Made by a program: the position numbers and the translations under genes. Below are positions 7,836-14,996 of a stretch of 40,743 nt of DNA, piece after piece. Below the pieces are notes generated by a model, which was not told where the DNA came from, did no database searches, and saw only the letters and a list, made by a program, of their open reading frames with translations. Positions within the stretch are counted from its first letter, which is position 1. Every line of letters starts with the position of its first letter. The DNA lies in the IMG/VR virus record IMGVR_UViG_3300027782_004568, positions 1 through 40,743 of that record; one strand, written 5' to 3'. This DNA is from a virus.

Positions 7836-8195
7836 TTAGAGTTGATTTTCTTTGTTCACGTAGGATTCTTCTGGTTTTTCTTTTGCCCAAATCATCACAC
7901 TTTTGGCTTCCACCATCTGTAGCACCTGTTCTGTGTGGTTGGTTTTGATTTTGACACCTCTGGTCCATCTGCCATGCTCCACCAAAATCCAATCACCCAC
8001 AGTGTATTCATCTGTGTTGTCTCGACCTTTGGCGTACACTTTGGCCCATCTAGGTTTGATACCATGCACCTTGCCATCATCTGAATTCAATATGATGCCA
8101 CCTTTGGTGGTTATAGAATCGAAACTCATGTCGCTCACAATCACACGATCCTTGATCGGAATCAATTCTCCCTCAAGAATCTTGTATGAGCTCAT
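7836..8195 (-). CDS. GroES-like co-chaperonin (gp31/Cpn10 type)
   Basis: 119 aa. It starts with the GroES-fold signature IPIKDRVIV, continues with a mobile-loop-like stretch ending in GGIIL (32-36, the hydrophobic residues that bind GroEL), and then has VGDWILVEHGRW. It caps the GroEL barrel; T4 gp31 replaces host GroES to fold the major capsid protein. A C-terminal acidic/basic tail extends beyond the core. No GroEL is in the window, so the host chaperonin is the presumed partner. It is the last gene of the unit starting at 8498; the clamp-loader promoter follows. Confidence 0.88.
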   Translation of the reverse strand: MSSYKILEGELIPIKDRVIVSDMSFDSITTKGGIILNSDDGKVHGIKPRWAKVYAKGRDNTDEYTVGDWILVEHGRWTRGVKIKTNHTEQVLQMVEAKSVMIWAKEKPEESYVNKENQL

Positions 8196-8198
8196 AGT

Positions 8199-8498
8199 TT
8201 ATTTTTTCTTAACGAAATTACCTTCAGCATCTTCCACCCACTCTTCATTGGTGTTGTCTGCTTTTGCTTTTGCTCTTGTGGTAGGCACAGTCTTAGGATG
8301 ATCTCTGTAATAATCAGCCAAAACTTCCTCACGTTTGCGAACAATTTTTCCACCAGCGCCTAATTCGTCACCGCGAGCATTCACTCTAGCATTGCCCACA
8401 GCTGGAGTTAATTCGTTGCGTTGTCTCAACAGATCAATATCAATCTGTTTGCCCTGCATACTCTTGTAAACTTTGTTACCACTCTGTTTGATAGCCAT
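8199..8498 (-). CDS. Conserved small marine T4-like phage protein
   Basis: 99 aa, highly charged and probably partly disordered. The N-terminal half (KSMQGKQIDID, NELTPAVGNARVNARGDELG) resembles a small protein conserved in marine T4-like phages whose function is not known to me. It has a clear GGAGA ribosome binding site and a late promoter 24 nt upstream, so it is a late product and possibly a virion or assembly protein. The GroES-like gene follows after 3 nt. Confidence 0.8.
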   Translation of the reverse strand: MAIKQSGNKVYKSMQGKQIDIDLLRQRNELTPAVGNARVNARGDELGAGGKIVRKREEVLADYYRDHPKTVPTTRAKAKADNTNEEWVEDAEGNFVKKK

Positions 8499-8522
8499 AT
8501 TTGTTGTCTCCTATTATGTGTG

Positions 8523-8529
8523 TATTTAT
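8523..8529 (-). promoter_or_regulatory. T4-like late promoter
   Basis: ATAAATA on the minus strand (in AGATAAATAC), 24 nt before the ATG at 8498, with GGAGA between them. It overlaps the stop region of the upstream polymerase-fragment gene. Confidence 0.7.
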
Positions 8530-9041
8530 CTAAGGAACTCTCGCCAGTCCAAGCCATATTGGATGGAATCAATTCTGTGTACACCCAACAGATACAGCAC
8601 ATAGGATGCCACTGAACTGCCTCGACCCACTCCCCAAAGAATTTGGTTCTCACGCATGTTTTGTACCAAATAATGCAAAAATTTCAATAGATTCAAATAA
8701 TTGTGTTGTTTGAATGCTGCCAATTCTTCCTGTACTCTCGCCTGAGCATGTTTGGGAGCAATGTTTAATATGTGTGATTCAATGTCAAATTTTTTCATAC
8801 TGTCTGGCATGAACCATTCACTCTGCAGCAACTTGTCAAATTCTTTCACATCCACCAGCATGGGCTTGTACACTCTCAAAGGTGTGCCTACTCCTGTGAG
8901 CTGTGCTGATTGATTAAAAATATCGATTTCTTGATGAGATTCAAACTGAAGATCTGTGAGCACTGATAATTTATTTTGGTAAATTAAATCCACAGCGTCA
9001 TGATGATCGAATATGGGTAAACCTAAACTGTCTGTTCGCAT
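8526..9041 (-). CDS. C-family DNA polymerase (DnaE)-like fragment
   Basis: 171 aa. The C-terminal 36 residues match the palm-entry motif of bacterial DNA polymerase III alpha: WGVGRGSSVASY, then LLGVHRID and REFL, corresponding to VGPGRGSGAGSLVAYALxITxxDP and FERFL. The preceding helix-rich part (about 100-135) also fits that region. The protein stops right where DnaE continues into its PDFDVDF catalytic aspartates, and neither the rest of the palm nor the fingers are found nearby. Probably not a polymerase; it may be a DNA-binding or regulatory remnant with a conserved new role. The next gene downstream is unrelated. Confidence 0.75.
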   Translation of the reverse strand: MRTDSLGLPIFDHHDAVDLIYQNKLSVLTDLQFESHQEIDIFNQSAQLTGVGTPLRVYKPMLVDVKEFDKLLQSEWFMPDSMKKFDIESHILNIAPKHAQARVQEELAAFKQHNYLNLLKFLHYLVQNMRENQILWGVGRGSSVASYVLYLLGVHRIDSIQYGLDWREFLR

Positions 9042-9062
9042 AATGTAATATTATGCTGTATA

Positions 9063-9296
9063 TTAATCGATATTGATGAGATTGTCAAGATCTTTTCCGG
9101 TATCTTTTGCCATTTTCAATTTTTCTGCTGCCAATCTCTGTTTGAGCTCTTGATTGTACACTTCCACAAACACACCAATCTGCTGACGCAGTTGTGGATT
9201 GCGGCTTTGAAAATATTTGGTACGTAAATCCGATAGTTTGGATTCCAATTGACTGATGCTGTACTGATTAAGATCCTCGCTGAGTGGATGAAACAT
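9063..9296 (-). CDS. Small conserved phage protein, unknown
   Basis: 77 aa. Mostly helical and charged, with heptad-like spacing of Leu and Ile in residues 12-60, suggesting a short coiled coil. The N-terminus (MFHPLSEDL) resembles small proteins of marine T4-like phages, but no function is known to me. It lies between a tail protein gene (upstream, 9-nt gap) and the DnaE-like fragment. Confidence 0.7.
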   Translation of the reverse strand: MFHPLSEDLNQYSISQLESKLSDLRTKYFQSRNPQLRQQIGVFVEVYNQELKQRLAAEKLKMAKDTGKDLDNLINID

Positions 9297-9305
9297 GACA
9301 GTGAA

Positions 9306-9869
9306 TTAGTTGCTGAATGAACCCAAGTATTTGCCAAACACTGTGGCGCCCTGATTGTAGGTCCAAAATTCCACATACAGAGGATTTTGATTGGCAGGCA
9401 CTGTGAATGGTGTGGGGAAATCTGAGTCTTTGTAGATCAATCCTGCGTTCTCTGTGCTCCATACCACAGTTCTCAGTGTGCTATCACTTTTTAATTCCAC
9501 AATGATGCTGGACAAGCCATTGGTTACTGTGGGCCAATCAGTGAAAGTCAGTGTTAAATTTGCTCCCACGATGAATGTTTGAAAATTTCCATTCTCTATG
9601 CTGATATTTTGTGGAGTGGTTATGGTGCCTGCACTGTACACTGTGGTGGTGTTGTTGATAAATTTAGCACCTGTGATGCTGTTGTTGCCAAAATTGTTGG
9701 CAGCATTCAGTTTGGCAGTATTGGTTTGTAATGTTTCTATTTCTGTTTTGGCTGTGACAAAATTACTTTTGATAGTGGTAAAATTATCTCTAAATCCTTG
9801 GCTGTTGTTGTCCTGTCCTGCCACAGGGTATGTCTGATCAATGCTGGTTGTGTTGATGTTGCTGGGCAT
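9306..9869 (-). CDS. Tail-fibre or baseplate-associated structural protein
   Basis: 187 aa. Residues about 3-35 (INTTSIDQTYPV, then GFRDNFTTIKSNF) look like a version of the N-terminal module seen in three larger tail proteins here: a short strand, a Gly/Asn turn, then a helix ending in NF. The rest is Thr/Asn-rich beta structure, typical of tail appendages. It has a strong AAGGAA ribosome binding site and a late promoter. Probably a short member of the tail-fibre group; the exact place in the particle is unknown. Confidence 0.78.
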   Translation of the reverse strand: MPSNINTTSIDQTYPVAGQDNNSQGFRDNFTTIKSNFVTAKTEIETLQTNTAKLNAANNFGNNSITGAKFINNTTTVYSAGTITTPQNISIENGNFQTFIVGANLTLTFTDWPTVTNGLSSIIVELKSDSTLRTVVWSTENAGLIYKDSDFPTPFTVPANQNPLYVEFWTYNQGATVFGKYLGSFSN

Positions 9870-9891
9870 ATTTTTCCTTACTGTTTGTACT

Positions 9892-9898
9892 TATTTAT
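9892..9898 (-). promoter_or_regulatory. T4-like late promoter
   Basis: ATAAATA on the minus strand, 22 nt before the ATG at 9869, with AAGGAA as ribosome binding site in the leader. Confidence 0.7.
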
Positions 9899-9914
9899 CT
9901 GTTTGCTTCATGCT

Positions 9915-12434
9915 TTAAATGTTATATTGATAATTGGGGAACATAACATACTGTTCTGTGCCGTTTTCAGTGGTGCTGTCTATGATGTATCTGTCTATTT
10001 CGAAATCTATCTGTTTAAAATCAAAATCATTGTTCTTTAATGCTGTCACAATGGCAGCACTGGTGCCTGGTTTGCAATAACACAATGGCACTGCTGTGAT
10101 ATATCCCAATGGCTGTGTTTGTTCTTTCTGTGCTGTACGCATCCATAAGGGCAAAAACTCTAATTCTGTTTCACCTATCAATTTAAGATTGGCACGCATG
10201 TTGGTGGTATTGCTCACATATCTTTCGATGTCATTGGGATTGGCAATGTTTAATATGTTGCTGTCCACTCTGATCACACTGTGATTGGGTCTGAATCTAA
10301 ATGCGTCTGTGGGATTATTCACCACTGTGCCCACATTCAACACGGTGCCATTCTGTAGAGTCACACTCAATATGCCAGTCACTGTGTTTAAAATAAGACT
10401 GCCTGTTCGGGCATAGATCTGCAGATTGTTGCCTATGGTGCCCACAGCAATGGGCAGATTATTGTTGGCATACAATGTATAGGTATTGCCACCCACATTT
10501 AATTTGGTCACATCATCCAACACTTCAATTTCAGTTTGGCTGATGGTTATGATGTTGTTGTTTTTGATCTTGATCTTGCTGGCCATCTGCTGTGACGCAT
10601 CATCTAGGGGATCCACAATTTCCACATACACCACTTCATACAGCACTGTGTTGGTGCCAGGTTCCTTGGCCTCTGCAGTCTTCACTGAGCCCAACTGATA
10701 TCTTTTTCTGCGATGATTTTTTGCTGTGGCAGCCACGTAATAATTGATGGTCTTGGTTTCAATACCAGCATACACCAACATTTTTAATTGTTTTTGGATG
10801 CCAAACAGTTCGTCATTGGGTCTATATATGGAACTGGGTTTAAAAATTTCTGGATCTCCTATCAATGCTAGATAAGAATTTCTTTGATCAATTTTTAAAA
10901 AAGGTCTCACATAAAGATTGCTGTACAATAAATCACTGGCAGCTATCACTTTCAATGTGAAAGTTCTTGTGGTAGCACTGTATCCAAATTGATCTCTGGC
11001 TTCCACAGTGAACACAAAAGTTCTGTCCACGCTGGTTTGATTGTTGTCCAAAGTTAAATCTCTGTTGTCAAATGTGGTGAGTCCCAACAATCCATTCAAA
11101 GGAAACTGTCTCACTTTGCCTAATATTTCTCCATCCAATGCCAATGTTAATCCGTTGGGCAATGCACCTGCAGTGATCACATATCTCAATTGAGCATTGG
11201 GCACTGTGGTAGTGGCTGCAATGAATAGAGTGCTCACAAAGTTAGCATTGATACTGCCCAAATCATTGTCAGTGTTCCAGGTGATCACACTGTCCACTTC
11301 TCCCAATATTTTCACCACAAATGTTTTATCTTTGATGGCTAGACTTTCATTGTTGGCTCCAAATCTTGTGGCTCTCACAGTGAATTTATATTCTTTGGTC
11401 ACTGCTGGTTGATAAGGCACTCGGCCTGCCACTTCACCCGATGTGCTGTCCAGTGTGCAACCTGGAGGCAGTGTGCTCACTGTGGCGTCATCATTGGTGG
11501 GTCTCAGTGTGTAGGCCACATAACCTGTGATGGTGTTGGGGTCATACAGTTCTAGATACAGTGTGACATAATTGTTGGCTCTTCTGTAGCCCAAATCTCT
11601 TGGAGTGAGCCACTGTGGAGTTCTGATATAAGTGCCATCTGAAGTGAATGTTCCGCCACCCACTTGTAATATGGTGTTGTCTGCTCGTAAAAAATCATCT
11701 CCCACCACAAATATTCTAAAAGTGCGTTTGACTGTGCTGTCACCATCACTCACACTCACTGTGAATTCATAATAACGATTTAATTTTTTGGGTGATTTGG
11801 TACCTATGGCATAATCATAAAATTCCACGTCATAATAAAAACTTTCAAATCCACTGGCACTTCTCAATCCAAAATCATAAGGAAATGCACTGAAAGTATT
11901 GACATCATAATGACCACTGCTGGCTGCTATGTCCAAAGCCAACACAGGATCTATCACTCCGGTCAATCTGCCTGTTTTGGTGAGTGTGATGCCTGGTGGT
12001 AATTCTCCATCACCTCGGGCAATATAATATTCCAATTCATCACCAGCTGAAAGATCTGTATCAGTGGCTTCCAATTGATAATCTATGTAAGCACTGTCCA
12101 ACACAAATAATGCATTGTTTACACCCACAGGCAATTGACCTGATGGAGTGATCCAAACAGGATCATCTGATCCTGCCACTGTGATACTGTAGGTTCTATC
12201 TTGAATATCGTTGCCCAATCGAGCTCGCAGCACAAATCTTGATTGTGTGGTTCTAGCAACCTCCACTGTGGTACCAACGATAGCAGTGCCCTGCAGTCTC
12301 AAACCACCAGGCAAAGTGCCTGCTATCACAAGTATGGAATCCACTGTGTTCACTGGCAAACTGATGGTGGTTACAGTTCTTTCAGCAATAGTGCCCAATG
12401 AATATCCGGTTGGCTGTGTCCACAAGTTGCTCAT
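9915..12434 (-). CDS. Large structural protein with putative Ig-like repeats
   Basis: 839 aa. It contains several copies of the pattern LPxGxxLxxxGxxxGxV (for example LPPGITLTKTGRLTGV, LPNGLTLALDGEILGK), characteristic of putative Ig/cadherin-like domains of the He_PIG type, alternating with strands such as YEFTVSVSDGD and FVFTVEARDQFGYS. Such domains build elongated surface appendages and bind carbohydrate or protein. The C-terminal quarter (about 600-839) lacks the repeats and may attach to the particle. Member of the late tail block. Its late promoter ends 6 nt before the ATG and there is no Shine-Dalgarno sequence. Confidence 0.82.
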   Translation of the reverse strand: MSNLWTQPTGYSLGTIAERTVTTISLPVNTVDSILVIAGTLPGGLRLQGTAIVGTTVEVARTTQSRFVLRARLGNDIQDRTYSITVAGSDDPVWITPSGQLPVGVNNALFVLDSAYIDYQLEATDTDLSAGDELEYYIARGDGELPPGITLTKTGRLTGVIDPVLALDIAASSGHYDVNTFSAFPYDFGLRSASGFESFYYDVEFYDYAIGTKSPKKLNRYYEFTVSVSDGDSTVKRTFRIFVVGDDFLRADNTILQVGGGTFTSDGTYIRTPQWLTPRDLGYRRANNYVTLYLELYDPNTITGYVAYTLRPTNDDATVSTLPPGCTLDSTSGEVAGRVPYQPAVTKEYKFTVRATRFGANNESLAIKDKTFVVKILGEVDSVITWNTDNDLGSINANFVSTLFIAATTTVPNAQLRYVITAGALPNGLTLALDGEILGKVRQFPLNGLLGLTTFDNRDLTLDNNQTSVDRTFVFTVEARDQFGYSATTRTFTLKVIAASDLLYSNLYVRPFLKIDQRNSYLALIGDPEIFKPSSIYRPNDELFGIQKQLKMLVYAGIETKTINYYVAATAKNHRRKRYQLGSVKTAEAKEPGTNTVLYEVVYVEIVDPLDDASQQMASKIKIKNNNIITISQTEIEVLDDVTKLNVGGNTYTLYANNNLPIAVGTIGNNLQIYARTGSLILNTVTGILSVTLQNGTVLNVGTVVNNPTDAFRFRPNHSVIRVDSNILNIANPNDIERYVSNTTNMRANLKLIGETELEFLPLWMRTAQKEQTQPLGYITAVPLCYCKPGTSAAIVTALKNNDFDFKQIDFEIDRYIIDSTTENGTEQYVMFPNYQYNI

Positions 12435-12440
12435 ATGTTG

Positions 12441-12447
12441 TATTTAT
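12441..12447 (-). promoter_or_regulatory. T4-like late promoter, leaderless arrangement
   Basis: ATAAATA on the minus strand (CGATAAATAC) with only 6 nt to the ATG at 12434. T4 late transcripts start about 6 nt after this box, so the mRNA would begin at or next to the ATG. Confidence 0.7.
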
Positions 12448-12455
12448 CGAGAGAA

Positions 12456-13157
12456 TTATATAGCGCCGAAGTCAAACACAGTGGCGTTGGGAGATGCAAT
12501 GGTGCCCATGTCCACTGGATTTTGGCTGAAATAAAAGTCTAATAAGTTGGTGATGTTCTCATTGTTGGCAGCATCCAGTTGAATCTCACCCATGTCAAAA
12601 CCAATGAATGAATTTCTATCACTCACATCAATATCATACACCAATGCATCCACATTGGCAGCTTGAATGTTGTCAATGCCCACTATGTCATTGCCAGCAC
12701 CTGTAAGAGTGGCACTGAGTGTGGGATTACTTTCATTGGCCAACAAAGATTCTATTTCTAAAGTGGTTCCATTGCTGAGAGTTCTTGTGGCAGCACCACC
12801 GGTGCCAAACACTTCCAACATGCCCACGCTGTTGATGGTCAAATGAGGACCTGTGTCACCAAACACCAATATGCTCACCACTCCTGATGAAGTGATGGTG
12901 ATTTTGTCATTGTTGCTGGTGAATGATATGTTACTGCCTGCTTCTAAACTTTTGAATTGTAGATCCACACCTGATTTTTGATAAAATAACCCTTTAATAG
13001 AGTTGGTGTCAGTGAGTCTGTTGCTGACTGTGGTTGATTCAGGATCTCTTGCGTTGAGTTCAGCAAAATTATTATTGACTTTGATAAACGCTTCGCGTAA
13101 ATCATCACCTGTGCCGTCATTAGCAATGGTACCTATGTTTATTGTGGATATTGTCAT
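12456..13157 (-). CDS. Tail-fibre-like protein with NDGTGD N-terminal module
   Basis: 233 aa. Residues about 4-34 carry the module INIGTIANDGTGD, LREAF, NNNFAEL shared with the 491-aa and 2185-aa tail proteins in this window. The rest is low-complexity Thr/Asn/Gly beta structure, with a C-terminal part that may trimerise. It probably attaches to the baseplate or to another fibre through the shared module. The start follows a late promoter by 5 nt. Confidence 0.8.
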   Translation of the reverse strand: MTISTINIGTIANDGTGDDLREAFIKVNNNFAELNARDPESTTVSNRLTDTNSIKGLFYQKSGVDLQFKSLEAGSNISFTSNNDKITITSSGVVSILVFGDTGPHLTINSVGMLEVFGTGGAATRTLSNGTTLEIESLLANESNPTLSATLTGAGNDIVGIDNIQAANVDALVYDIDVSDRNSFIGFDMGEIQLDAANNENITNLLDFYFSQNPVDMGTIASPNATVFDFGAI

Positions 13158-13162
13158 ACAAC

Positions 13163-13169
13163 TATTTAT
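13163..13169 (-). promoter_or_regulatory. T4-like late promoter, leaderless arrangement
   Basis: ATAAATA on the minus strand (in GATAAATAGT), 5 nt before the ATG at 13157; no Shine-Dalgarno sequence fits in between. Confidence 0.7.
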
Positions 13170-13181
13170 CTTGTTTTGTTT

Positions 13182-14993
13182 TTAACCAAATCTTCTGATC
13201 TTTGTTCTTGGGTAAGCAGCACCTGAAACAGGTCTTTTACCTTGTGTTTGATTTCTTTGAAAACTTTGAGCATTAAAAAATGCTCTTTTCGTAGTGGTTC
13301 CTGCCAGTTCTCCTAATCGAAATCCTCCATTGGGAGAGAAAAAATTATTTTGAATCCAATTTACATAACTTGTGAGTCCATCAAATGCTGCGATACTATA
13401 GTTGGTTGAGGCAGCTGGTCTGTTGTTCCATGTAGTACTATCAACATTCTCTACCACGGATTTAGCTTCTGAAAGTAATATAGTTTTTATTTGCGTATTC
13501 GTAGGCCATTGATTATTATAAAAGTAATATCTTTCCATCATACAGGCTGCTTTACCTACCACTGTGGGAGTAGCACAACTAGTGCCACTAAACATTCCCC
13601 AACTATTACCATCAGCGTAAGTACTCAGTGGATATGCAGTCCAGGTATTTTCTCCCAATCCTACAATATCTATTCCTGGACCTCTATTGGAATAAGGATC
13701 AAGTATTTGATATGTTTCTGAATTTTGTCCAGCAGCCACATCTATACTTTTATCTAAACCATGCGGACCATATGCTCTAAAAGGATAAGCTGTGGTTTGA
13801 TTTGTTGTTGTGCGTGTAACAATTGTGGTGCTAGAATAACTTATATCATATCTAGTAATTGTACCACTAGAAGAACAAAAAGTGCCGCTCCATCTTGGAT
13901 CAGAATCTTTCACATACACTCCTCCATTGTTTCCAGCTGCATTAAAATTGACTATGCCAGCGTCCCAAGCAGCTTCTAAGGCAACTTTAAGTGCAGTGTT
14001 TTGAAAAGGGTAAGGAAATACTGCACACCATTCAAAATTTAATGTGTTAGGATCTTGAATTCTAAAAGGTATTATATTTCTTGATGTGAACGGAGTTAAA
14101 TCCACTCCCCAACTTGCTCCTGGTCTATTAACTGTTCCACTGGGAGTAGTTATACTGTTGATATCATCTATTTTAATTCCATAAGATCTATCTAAAAGAT
14201 ACTGATATTCAGCTATCATGATGGTAGGATTAGGAACACCTGTGATAGGATTTACAGGTTTACTATTGTGCCAAGAAATTATAGCATTAATACATTCAAC
14301 TTCTCCATCTGCGAACGATAAGTATGCAACATAGAGATTTGATTTTTTAGCAAAACCACATATAGTTCCTGCAGCCGCACTGAGTACTCCCATTGCATGT
14401 GAACTAAAAACTCTATTGGAAGATATTTGATTATTGCTAGTATCTTCTAAATCTGTCCAATTTTTAGCAATTACTCTGGGAGTTCCAGGAGATTCTAAAT
14501 TTGAAAAATCTGGATGAGTTGCATGTACTCCTTGCAAAGTATTGTTAACAGGTCCTACTTCAAGACTGACTATATCCACATTTTTTCCAGTCCATCTATT
14601 AAAATAAGTTGCATTATTTAAAGATGAAACTGGATCATTACTGCCTAATTTTTGCGAAGAATATATTATGTCTGTATCAAGATAAAACTGCATGGGCATA
14701 TAATTTGAACCACTTAAAAGTGTGCTAGGAGCAACAGCAGTAATAGTTTTAGTAGTTGTAAAAAAATCAGGTAGTGAAGCAGAAACTGGCTTGAATAATC
14801 TAAAATCTATATTTTTTATTTGAGAATTATTAGAAAACTCTGTTATATAATCTTCATCGATATTGACAACAATTAAATTATCTATGGATTCCATAATGTT
14901 CCATAGTTCTACTTTATCATTATTAAATTGATCAATAAATTGTTGTTTATTTACATCATCATTTAAAATTACATCTATTATTTTTTTTGGCAT
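13182..14993 (-). CDS. Subtilase (S8) family protein in tail block
   Basis: 603 aa. Subtilisin-like core at about 135-500. The His motif is SSHAMGVLSAAAG (His199), the oxyanion-hole motif is AAGNNG (Asn355), and the Ser motif is GTSCATPTVVG (Ser472). The Asp motif aligns as GKNVDIVSLEVG, which puts Glu145 where the catalytic Asp is expected, so activity is uncertain. An N-terminal region (about 1-75) resembles a pro-domain-like fold, and a C-terminal extension of about 100 residues is Arg/Gly-rich. There is no signal peptide. Its place inside the fibre operon suggests a virion protein that processes fibres or attacks the host surface. The coding sequence is visibly more AT-rich than its neighbours, suggesting a separate origin. 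Confidence 0.88.
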   Translation of the reverse strand: MPKKIIDVILNDDVNKQQFIDQFNNDKVELWNIMESIDNLIVVNIDEDYITEFSNNSQIKNIDFRLFKPVSASLPDFFTTTKTITAVAPSTLLSGSNYMPMQFYLDTDIIYSSQKLGSNDPVSSLNNATYFNRWTGKNVDIVSLEVGPVNNTLQGVHATHPDFSNLESPGTPRVIAKNWTDLEDTSNNQISSNRVFSSHAMGVLSAAAGTICGFAKKSNLYVAYLSFADGEVECINAIISWHNSKPVNPITGVPNPTIMIAEYQYLLDRSYGIKIDDINSITTPSGTVNRPGASWGVDLTPFTSRNIIPFRIQDPNTLNFEWCAVFPYPFQNTALKVALEAAWDAGIVNFNAAGNNGGVYVKDSDPRWSGTFCSSSGTITRYDISYSSTTIVTRTTTNQTTAYPFRAYGPHGLDKSIDVAAGQNSETYQILDPYSNRGPGIDIVGLGENTWTAYPLSTYADGNSWGMFSGTSCATPTVVGKAACMMERYYFYNNQWPTNTQIKTILLSEAKSVVENVDSTTWNNRPAASTNYSIAAFDGLTSYVNWIQNNFFSPNGGFRLGELAGTTTKRAFFNAQSFQRNQTQGKRPVSGAAYPRTKIRRFG

Positions 14994-14996
14994 AAA

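Noticed and set aside
9039-9055. Near-palindrome at the start of the DnaE-like gene (CATAAT, ATTATG)
   Set aside because: Short and pure AT; expected by chance in such AT-rich sequence and not tied to a promoter.
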